Origin: Clostridiales bacterium
Lineage (GTDB): Bacteria > Bacillota > Clostridia > Oscillospirales > Ruminococcaceae
NCBI GenBank assembly: GCA_012800685.1
Contig: JAAZIT010000432.1
Location: 1 to 8,157 of the forward strand
Length of the DNA: 8,157 nucleotides
Reading direction: 5' to 3'
Below, in pieces: positions 1 to 5,768 of this stretch. Both the position numbers and the translations under genes were made by a program. The notes under the pieces are model-generated. The model saw only the letters and a list, made by a program, of their open reading frames with translations, did not search any database and was not told the origin of the DNA. How positions within the stretch are numbered: the stretch's first letter is position 1; the number at the start of each line of letters is the position of its first letter.

Positions 1-2
1 AT

Positions 3-1631
3 AACGAGCTTGAAGAGAGAGAAGACTATATTGTTAAGCTTCTCACAAATGAAGAGAAGCACTTTAATGAAACAATTGATAGAGGAATAAACATACTAAA
101 TGGATACATTGATGAGCTTGTTAAAGCTGATTTAAAGGTTCTTGATGGACGTAAGTGCTTTATTCTTTCTGACACATATGGATTCCCAATTGACCTTACA
201 AGAGAAATTCTTGAGGAAAAGGGATTGGAATATGACGAGGAAGAATTTAAAAACGAAATGGAAATTCAACGTCAAACTGCTCGTAATGCTAGAGGTGGCT
301 CTAAATACATGGGTTCAGACGAAACAATTTTCCATAGGCTTGATAAAGATTATTCCACTGAATTTGATGGCTATGATAAATTTGAGCTTGAAACTGTAAT
401 TGATTTTATTACAACTGAAGATAGTATAATTGACTTAGCTCAAAAAGATGATGAAATATATATTATTTCAAAGATAACCCCTTTCTATGCTGAAAGTGGT
501 GGACAGGTAAATGATAATGGTATTATTGTAACTGAAACTGGAAAATGTATAGTTACTGATGTACGAAAGGTTGTAGCAGGAAAGCTTGCACATAAGGCAG
601 TTGTTGCTGAGGGAACTATTTCCACTGGGCAGGTTGCTACATTCACTGTTGACAAAGAAACAAGACTTGCAACCATGCGAAACCACACAACTGCACATCT
701 TCTTCAGTCAGCACTTAGAGAGGTATTGGGAGACCACGTTCATCAGGCAGGACAGCTTGTTGATTCAAAGAGATTAAGATTTGACTTTTCACATTTTGCA
801 GCTGTTACAGATGATGAGCTTTTGAGAATTGAAAAGATTGTAAATGACAAGATTATGGAAGCTATCCCTGTTTCTATGGTTGAAATGTCAATTGAAGAGG
901 CACAAAAGCTTGGTGCTATGGCATTGTTTGGTGAAAAATACGGAAATGTTGTTAGAGTTGTAAGCATTGCTGACTATTCAATTGAATTTTGTGGAGGAAC
1001 TCATGTTGACAACACCTCAAAGGTCGGATTATTTAAAATTCTATCTGAATACTCGGTTTCTGCTGGAGTTAGACGTATTGAGGGAGTTACTGGTTTAGGT
1101 GTATTATATATGATAAATGACAATATTAATGTAATGAAAAATGTTGCATCGGTAATTAAATCACCTAATATTAATGAAATTGTTAATCGTGCTGCTCTGG
1201 TAATGACTGATCACAAAATGCTTGAAAAGAATTTTGAAAGACTTAGAGATGAAATTTCTAAAATAAGAGTTGAGGCTCTTTCAGATAAAGCTATTAACGT
1301 AAATGGAGTTAATCTGGTGACTGCAATGTTTACACCATTAAAGGCTGATTCACTTAGAGTTATGGGCGATAAAATTCGTGATATTGCACCAAATCTAATT
1401 GCTGTAATAGTTGGTGTTGATGGCGAAAACGGACAGTTCTTAGTTGCCTGCGGTAAAGAGGCAGTTGCTAAGGGTGCTCATGCTGGAAAAATCGCTAAAG
1501 AGGTTTCAGCAATTACTGGTGGTAAGGGCGGTGGACGTCCTGATTCAGCTATGGCTGGTGTGGGAGATAAGTTTAAAATTGATGAAGCTCTCCATGCTGC
1601 TAAGGAAATTGTTGCACAGTTTGTTAAATAA
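3..1631 (+). CDS. alaS: Alanyl-tRNA synthetase, C-terminal part (5' end outside window)
   Basis: Charges tRNA-Ala with alanine in the cytoplasm and hydrolyses mischarged Ser/Gly-tRNA-Ala. The frame is open from base 3 with no stop, giving 542 residues. The family is usually about 870-880 aa, so roughly 330 residues of the N-terminal aminoacylation core lie off the left edge. Visible landmarks are the FILSDTYGFPIDLT segment of the tRNA-recognition region (about 159-200), the editing-domain zinc motif HxxxH in NHTTAH (His codons 684-686 and 696-698), its second half CGGTH (Cys 990-992, His 1002-1004), and the C-terminal DHHA1-type domain ending in a glycine-rich GGKGGGRPDSAMAG segment (about 1518-1559). 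The editing zinc ligands are all intact and there is no frameshift. ATG 225 is an internal methionine, not the start. The stop is TAA 1629-1631. The next gene follows after 19 nt, so co-transcription is likely. The identification is secure. Confidence 0.97.
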   Translation, partial: NELEEREDYIVKLLTNEEKHFNETIDRGINILNGYIDELVKADLKVLDGRKCFILSDTYGFPIDLTREILEEKGLEYDEEEFKNEMEIQRQTARNARGGSKYMGSDETIFHRLDKDYSTEFDGYDKFELETVIDFITTEDSIIDLAQKDDEIYIISKITPFYAESGGQVNDNGIIVTETGKCIVTDVRKVVAGKLAHKAVVAEGTISTGQVATFTVDKETRLATMRNHTTAHLLQSALREVLGDHVHQAGQLVDSKRLRFDFSHFAAVTDDELLRIEKIVNDKIMEAIPVSMVEMSIEEAQKLGAMALFGEKYGNVVRVVSIADYSIEFCGGTHVDNTSKVGLFKILSEYSVSAGVRRIEGVTGLGVLYMINDNINVMKNVASVIKSPNINEIVNRAALVMTDHKMLEKNFERLRDEISKIRVEALSDKAINVNGVNLVTAMFTPLKADSLRVMGDKIRDIAPNLIAVIVGVDGENGQFLVACGKEAVAKGAHAGKIAKEVSAITGGKGGGRPDSAMAGVGDKFKIDEALHAAKEIVAQFVK

Positions 1632-1650
1632 TGAAAAGGTGGAAATAATT

Positions 1651-1992
1651 ATGAGTGATTGCTTATTTTGTAAAATAATTAATGGAGATGTTCCCTCTAA
1701 AAAAATCTACGAGGATTCTTTAGTATACGTTTTTGAGGATATAGCTCCTGCCGCTCCAATTCACTATCTTTTAATCCCTAAAGAGCATATTTCAAGTGCA
1801 AAAGATATTACCGAAAAAAACTCCAATGTTGTTGGGCATATTTTTGAAGTTATTTCAAAGCTTGCAAAGAATTTAGATTTAAAGGATGGATTTAGAGTAG
1901 TAAACAACTGTGGTGAAAATGCAGGGCAAACTGTTTTTCACATACATTTTCATCTACTTGCTGGAAAAAGCTTTGAATGGCCAGCAGGCTAA
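1651..1992 (+). CDS. HIT-family (histidine triad) nucleotide hydrolase
   Basis: A 113-residue cytosolic protein of the HIT/HINT family. Members act as nucleoside phosphoramidate or dinucleotide hydrolases; the physiological substrate here cannot be read from sequence. The hallmark triad is complete: H97-I-H99-F-H101-L-L, preceded by GENAGQTVF. The N-terminal CLFCKI gives C4 and C7, which with H46 and H97 match the zinc site seen in many bacterial HIT proteins. The start at ATG 1651 is chosen because AAGGTGG (1635-1641) lies 9 nt upstream and the protein then has the standard family length and N-terminus (MSDCLFCKIINGD). A longer reading of the same frame from 1444 overlaps alaS and is not supported. 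The stop is doubled (TAA 1990-1992, TAG 1993-1995). It lies 19 nt after alaS, so it is probably in the same transcript. Confidence 0.95.
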   Translation: MSDCLFCKIINGDVPSKKIYEDSLVYVFEDIAPAAPIHYLLIPKEHISSAKDITEKNSNVVGHIFEVISKLAKNLDLKDGFRVVNNCGENAGQTVFHIHFHLLAGKSFEWPAG

Positions 1993-2035
1993 TAGTTGGT
2001 GATAGTAGGCAGTAGTTATTAGGCAAGTATAAATA
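1993..2035 (+). repeat. TAG-rich imperfectly repeated spacer between HIT gene and comEC
   Basis: This is the longest intergenic gap in the window (57 nt if comEC starts at 2050). It contains two similar blocks, TAGTAGGCAGTA (2003-2014) and TATTAGGCAAGTA (2017-2029), after a related TAGTTGGTGATAG stretch. Stop codons occur in all three + frames: TAG 1993, TGA 2000, TAG 2003, TAG 2006, TAG 2013 and TAG 2020. I see no GC-rich hairpin with a T-run, so it is not an intrinsic terminator, and no convincing -35/-10 pair. It may be low-complexity drift or a small dispersed repeat. Confidence 0.45.
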
Positions 2036-2040
2036 AAGGA
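2036..2040 (+). promoter_or_regulatory. Ribosome binding site that sets the comEC start
   Basis: AAGGA abuts the upstream ATG at 2041, which is too close for normal initiation, but lies 9 nt before the ATG at 2050. The second ATG (MRRKTAIAGF) is therefore the better start. The two choices differ by only three residues. Confidence 0.6.
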
Positions 2041-2049
2041 ATGATTAAT

Positions 2050-4089
2050 ATGAGGCGAAAAACAGCTATAGCAGGTTTTAGTTACTTTGCAGGTATGTTT
2101 TTTGCCTCATTTTTGTCTTTACGCATAATTAGTATGGTCTCGGGGCTTTTATTAATTTTAGCAGGGCTATCATTTATACTGCCGTCAAAAGTAAAAATTT
2201 ATTGTGTAACAATTATTATATCTGCATTTGTTGGATTAAGTGCTTATGGGATTTACTTAAATTATGACTATGATAAGGTTATTTCATATGACAATTCTGT
2301 TGTTGAATTTTCAGGCAAAATTATCGACCATGAATATATTTCATCTGATTTAATGGCTTTAACTGTTAAAGGCAAGATTAATGGAAAGAAAAATGCGACT
2401 ATAACAGTGTTTATTGCTGATATGGAAGTTAATTATTATGATAAAGTGTCTTTTAAAGCCAAGCTTTCAAAAATTAAAGATAGCGTAGTGTTCCAAAGTG
2501 AAAACTATAATAAGCCAAGAGGCATTTATATGCAAGGAAACATAACAGAAGATTTTTTACTTACTGAGGATACAAGCTTTAACGCTTTAAGAGTAATAAG
2601 AAATTATAGCGATTATCTATTTGAAAAAATTACAACAATACTTCCCAATGAGGAGGGCGCTTTCATTGGCGCAATGCTTTGCGGTGACACATCTGGAATA
2701 ACTAGTGAGAGCAAAACTAATCTGTTTAGAATGGGAATAGGACATATTTTTTCCGTTTCAGGTTCTCATCTTGTAATTGTAGGTTTTATGGTTAATGCAA
2801 TTCTAGACATGTTAAAATTATCTAAGAAAAAGAAGTTTATAATTTCTGAAATTGTAATTATCGGCTTTACAATTTTTGCAGGTATGGCGAGCTCAGTGGT
2901 TAGAGCGGCAATTATGATGACTATTGTAAATCTTTCAAAGCAAGCAAGGCGTTATAATGATAGTTTAACGACAACAGCTTTATGTGCTATACTCATGACA
3001 ATTATTACCCCGTATCAGATACGAAACGCTTCATTTTTATTATCACTCTGTGGTGCATTTTCACTCGGAGTTATTTCGCCACTTGTTATTAAAGCTATTG
3101 ATTATAAATATAAAATGAAAAGCCTAGTTAACAGTCTTATTTCAATGTGCTGTGTTACAATAATAAGTCTTCCTATTTGTATTATGTATTTTAATGAGCT
3201 TTCTATTGTTTCCCCAATCATGAACCTAATTTTCGTTCCCTTGTGTTCCTTTGCACTTGTACTTTCGGTTGTAATAGCCTTTACTGGCGGTATATCGGTT
3301 TTTGCTAATCCTATATTAATAATTGCTGGTATTGCTGTAAAACCAGTTCTTTGGATTGCTGACATTATTGGAAAACAAAGCTTTTCTTTTGTTCCGCTTG
3401 GCTATAATTTTCTAAAGTTTGCAATCTGTTTGGTATTGGTGGCAGTTATTATACTCTGCATTATAAAAAGAAACACGCTTTTCAGTATTAGATGTACGAT
3501 ATGTGGCTTAATAATAATTATGGCATCATCTGTTGGATATTCTCTCGCTACTAGAGATGATATTAATATTTATGTTATAAGTTATCAAAATTCGTCTATT
3601 ACGGTATTGAATAAAGATAGAAGAACTGTTATAATTGATAGTGGTGGAAAATCAACAGAGGGTTGTATTCGACTTCTTCAAAGCAAAGGAATTATAAATG
3701 TGGACGCAATATTTATCCGTGATAATTATGATAGTGTAAAGATTATCTATGAAAACTCCCTTGATTTTTGTAATCTTGACAATAGTAATATATACGAATT
3801 TGAAGATTTAACAACCTTTAATTATTATGGTGCAGAAGTCGAGATTAGAAAAGATGGTTACATAATTAAATATGCAAACACAACTAATGTGTTTAAAATA
3901 TCTAATGACTTTGAGGCACCGGATTGCAATACAATTGTTGATTTTACAGATAGTAATAATACATTTGTACAAACTAATAACACGAATACAGTGTTTTCTA
4001 AAAACAAGAAACTAGGAGGCACTGCCGTAATAACCTTAAACCCCAACAAAACCCCAACAATTAGGAGGTTAAATTATGCCTTTGGTTAA
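2050..4089 (+). CDS. comEC: ComEC/Rec2-type competence DNA-uptake channel protein
   Basis: A polytopic membrane protein of 679 aa from ATG 2050 (682 aa from 2041). The family forms the inner-membrane channel that imports single-stranded DNA in natural transformation. The N-terminus has hydrophobic segments at about 6-43 and 49-71, followed by a soluble OB-like DUF4131 region (about 80-185). The core Competence domain (about 195-470) carries the signature EEGAFIGAMLCGDTSGI and then GHIFSVSGSHL (H232, S237-G-S-H-L241), equivalent to the usual LxHLxAISGLH motif, followed by many membrane helices. The last ~180 residues occupy the place of the metallo-beta-lactamase-like domain. One DSGG strand survives (D530), but the expected DVGQGDS reads VISYQNSS and the HxHxDH metal site reads RDNYDSV (557-563), so nuclease or metal function is doubtful. 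The 3' end overlaps holA by 14 nt and contains an 11-bp tandem repeat. A single comEC does not show that the cell is transformable. Confidence 0.92.
   Translation: MRRKTAIAGFSYFAGMFFASFLSLRIISMVSGLLLILAGLSFILPSKVKIYCVTIIISAFVGLSAYGIYLNYDYDKVISYDNSVVEFSGKIIDHEYISSDLMALTVKGKINGKKNATITVFIADMEVNYYDKVSFKAKLSKIKDSVVFQSENYNKPRGIYMQGNITEDFLLTEDTSFNALRVIRNYSDYLFEKITTILPNEEGAFIGAMLCGDTSGITSESKTNLFRMGIGHIFSVSGSHLVIVGFMVNAILDMLKLSKKKKFIISEIVIIGFTIFAGMASSVVRAAIMMTIVNLSKQARRYNDSLTTTALCAILMTIITPYQIRNASFLLSLCGAFSLGVISPLVIKAIDYKYKMKSLVNSLISMCCVTIISLPICIMYFNELSIVSPIMNLIFVPLCSFALVLSVVIAFTGGISVFANPILIIAGIAVKPVLWIADIIGKQSFSFVPLGYNFLKFAICLVLVAVIILCIIKRNTLFSIRCTICGLIIIMASSVGYSLATRDDINIYVISYQNSSITVLNKDRRTVIIDSGGKSTEGCIRLLQSKGIINVDAIFIRDNYDSVKIIYENSLDFCNLDNSNIYEFEDLTTFNYYGAEVEIRKDGYIIKYANTTNVFKISNDFEAPDCNTIVDFTDSNNTFVQTNNTNTVFSKNKKLGGTAVITLNPNKTPTIRRLNYAFG
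4038..4060 (+). repeat. 11-bp tandem direct repeat at the 3' end of comEC
   Basis: The 12-base word AAACCCCAACAA occurs at 4038-4049 and again at 4049-4060, an exact period of 11 bp. It lies in comEC, just before the holA ribosome binding site. Because 11 is not a multiple of 3, the second copy shifts the comEC frame. With one copy removed, comEC would read ...NPNN and stop at a TAG overlapping the AGGAGG. Confidence 0.85.
4063..4068 (+). promoter_or_regulatory. Strong holA ribosome binding site inside comEC
   Basis: A consensus AGGAGG lies 7 nt before the holA ATG at 4076. It is embedded in the last codons of comEC (encoding Arg-Arg), so ribosomes finishing comEC pass over it. This allows translational coupling or steric competition between the two genes. 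Confidence 0.85.
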
Positions 4090-5131
4090 GGAGCTTGCTC
4101 TTGCTAGAGACTTGAGGAACAATCAAATAGCTAATATATATTATTTTTTCGGCAAGGACATAGCCATGATTGAAAGCTTTACAAGAAGGCTCATCAATAA
4201 GCTTGTTCCAGCTGACGAGCAGGCTGTAAATTTTCAAAAGTTTGATGGAAAATCATTTAATATAGAGAGTTTTTCAGATTCATGTGAAGCATTTCCAATG
4301 TTTTCAGAAAGAGTGGCTATTGCAGTTAATGATTTAAATGCTGATAGCTTAAATGCTGCTGACTTTAAATATTTTACACAAATACTTCAAAATTTACCAG
4401 AAACAACAACGGTTATTATTTATGCAACCGGTGTCGATTTATATAAGTCAAAAACTAAGCTTTCCGATAAAAATCAAAAGCTTCTAGGCTTTTGTGAAAA
4501 AAACGGTGTGGCTTGTGATTTTGCTCTTAAGACCCTTAGCGAGTCTGGAAAAACTATTGCAAAAAAAGTTGAGAAAAGTGGTTGTTCTATTTCAAAAAAG
4601 ACTTCTGAGTATCTATACGAAAAATGTAATGGTGATACAGTTTTGCTTAATAACGAAATAAACAAGCTGTGTAGTTATGTTGAAGATGGCGAGATTACAA
4701 ATGAAATTGTGGATTTATTATGCGTTAAAAGACTTGAAGCAGATGCTTTTCGACTTGCTACAGCTATTGTAAAATGCGATGGCAAGACTTCATATGAAAT
4801 TATGGACGAGCTGTTTAGCCTACAGACAGATGCATTTATGATATTATCTGCAGTTTCTATGGGCTTTATTGATTTATATAGAGCAGTTGTGGCGAAGTCA
4901 TGTGGAAAGTCATCTGGAGATGTTGTGAGGGATTTTGCTTATCCTAAATATAGATCATTTGCTGTTAGCAATGCTTTTAGAGATAGCTCAAATATTAGTC
5001 CTAGAAGTCTAAGAAAATGCATTGAGATTTTATCTAAAACCGATATACAAATTAAATCCCTTAGAACAGATAATCGTCTTTTGCTTGAGCAAGCTGTTGC
5101 TAAAATGCTTATATCATGCAGAAAATATTAA
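4076..5131 (+). CDS. holA: DNA polymerase III delta subunit (clamp loader)
   Basis: A 351-residue protein of the HolA family, about the usual 330-350 aa. Delta is the clamp-loader subunit that opens the beta sliding clamp, working with the tau/gamma and delta' subunits at the replication fork. The N-terminus IYYFFGKDIAMIESFTRRLINKL matches the delta domain I start. The middle has the typical PETTTVIIYATGVDLYKSKTKL strand-and-linker region, then a helical lid domain with ISKKTSEYLYEKCNGDTVLLNNEINKL (about 165-200), and a C-terminal helical collar ending in SLRTDNRLLLEQAVAKML (about 329-346). Delta normally has no functional Walker A motif and none is seen. The start at 4076 is fixed by AGGAGG 7 nt upstream. 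It overlaps comEC by 14 nt; comEC-holA adjacency is common in Firmicutes and supports the call. The stop is TAA 5129-5131. Confidence 0.94.
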   Translation: MPLVKELALARDLRNNQIANIYYFFGKDIAMIESFTRRLINKLVPADEQAVNFQKFDGKSFNIESFSDSCEAFPMFSERVAIAVNDLNADSLNAADFKYFTQILQNLPETTTVIIYATGVDLYKSKTKLSDKNQKLLGFCEKNGVACDFALKTLSESGKTIAKKVEKSGCSISKKTSEYLYEKCNGDTVLLNNEINKLCSYVEDGEITNEIVDLLCVKRLEADAFRLATAIVKCDGKTSYEIMDELFSLQTDAFMILSAVSMGFIDLYRAVVAKSCGKSSGDVVRDFAYPKYRSFAVSNAFRDSSNISPRSLRKCIEILSKTDIQIKSLRTDNRLLLEQAVAKMLISCRKY

Positions 5132-5143
5132 TTTACTAAATAC

Positions 5144-5148
5144 AGGAG
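5144..5148 (+). promoter_or_regulatory. Ribosome binding site for the TTG start of rnmV
   Basis: AGGAG ends 7 nt before TTG 5156-5158. The earlier TTG at 5151 is in a frame that stops at once (TTG TTT TGA), and no ATG lies at a suitable distance. TTG 5156 is therefore the supported start. Confidence 0.75.
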
Positions 5149-5155
5149 AGTTGTT

Positions 5156-5743
5156 TTGATACATTTAGAACAAGCAATTGTGGTTGAAGGCAAATACGAC
5201 AAAATCAAGCTATCTGCAATAACAGATGCGGTAATTATTGTTACAAACGGTTTTGAAGTATTTAAAAATAAAGAGAAGCAGGCACTAATTAGATTTTATT
5301 CTGAAAACAAGGGTATAATTATTTTAACTGATTCTGATACAGCGGGATTTAAAATAAGGAATTTAATTAAGAGCATTGCCAAAGATGGAAAGATTACAAA
5401 TGTGTATGTTCCAGATATTTTTGGCAAAGAAAAACGTAAAAACAAGCCCTCAAAAGAAGGCAAAATTGGTGTTGAGGGAATGAACACAAAAGTAATAATT
5501 AATGCTCTTGAACAAGCTGGCATTTTTGGAACACAAAAAACCTCTGATAATCCAGTTACAAATTTGGATTTTTATGAGGACGGATTAAGTGGAAAGCCAA
5601 ATAGTAGCGAGCTTAGATATAAAGTTATTGATAAGCTAGGACTTCCAAAGCTTCTTACCTCTAAAGGCTTATTAGAGGTAATTAATTCAATGATGTCTAA
5701 GGATGAATACAAAGAGCTTATGGAAACAATAAACAACGACTAA
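5156..5743 (+). CDS. rnmV: Toprim-domain ribonuclease M5-like protein (DUF4093 type)
   Basis: A 195-residue cytosolic protein. RNase M5 trims 5S rRNA precursors in Firmicutes, cutting the double-stranded stem with a Toprim active site. The Toprim domain (about 5-95) shows QAIVVEGKYDK with E11, TNG at 30-32, and GIIILTDSDTAGFKIR with D59 and D61; these are the expected glutamate and DxD metal-binding positions. A basic linker, KEKRKNKPSKEGKIGVEGMN, matches the NKRGIGVE region of Bacillus RnmV. The C-terminal ~80 residues form a small helical domain (SELRYKVIDKLGLPKLLTSKGLLEVINSMMSKDEY) like that of clostridial M5 proteins. The loop reads DSDTAG rather than the DPDxPG of Bacillus. The gene sits 24 nt after holA instead of beside ksgA, its common partner, so a different structured-RNA substrate is possible. 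The start is TTG; a second in-frame TAA-like stop is not needed. Confidence 0.82.
   Translation: MIHLEQAIVVEGKYDKIKLSAITDAVIIVTNGFEVFKNKEKQALIRFYSENKGIIILTDSDTAGFKIRNLIKSIAKDGKITNVYVPDIFGKEKRKNKPSKEGKIGVEGMNTKVIINALEQAGIFGTQKTSDNPVTNLDFYEDGLSGKPNSSELRYKVIDKLGLPKLLTSKGLLEVINSMMSKDEYKELMETINND
5655..5681 (+). repeat. Perfect 10-bp inverted repeat (stem-loop) within rnmV
   Basis: TTACCTCTAA (5655-5664) and TTAGAGGTAA (5672-5681) are exact reverse complements separated by a 7-nt loop. The stem contains four GC pairs and is not followed by a T-run, so it does not look like an intrinsic terminator. It lies about 60 nt before the rnmV stop and about 90 nt before the MBOAT gene. It could be a coincidence or an mRNA structural element. 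Confidence 0.5.
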
Positions 5744-5768
5744 CTAACGACAGAAAAGGGGAGATTAA

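Noticed and set aside
38..60. A 7-bp inverted repeat (GCTTCTC ... GAGAAGC) near the left edge.
   Set aside because: It lies in alaS coding sequence at well-conserved codon positions (KLLTNEEK), has short arms and no T-run. It is best explained as chance.
225..399. Reading ATG 225 as the start of a short alaS or a separate gene, or the overlapping ORF at 142-399 as a gene.
   Set aside because: The frame is open and clearly AlaRS-like upstream of 225 back to base 3. The 142-399 ORF is an out-of-frame shadow with no ribosome binding site and no recognisable protein.
1444..1650. An N-terminal extension of the HIT protein from 1444.
   Set aside because: It would lie over the conserved end of alaS in another frame. 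The residues resemble no HIT N-terminus, and ATG 1651 has a good ribosome binding site and the standard family start.
2017..2035. A possible promoter before comEC (TATAAA at 2028-2033).
   Set aside because: No -35-like TTGACA lies about 17 nt upstream, and AT-rich hexamers are frequent by chance in this sequence. Co-transcription from upstream is simpler.
3102..3365. Antisense ORFs on the minus strand (for example 3102-3365, 468-698, 5296-5523).
   Set aside because: They sit fully within conserved + strand genes, lack ribosome binding sites, and their translations are low-complexity shadows.
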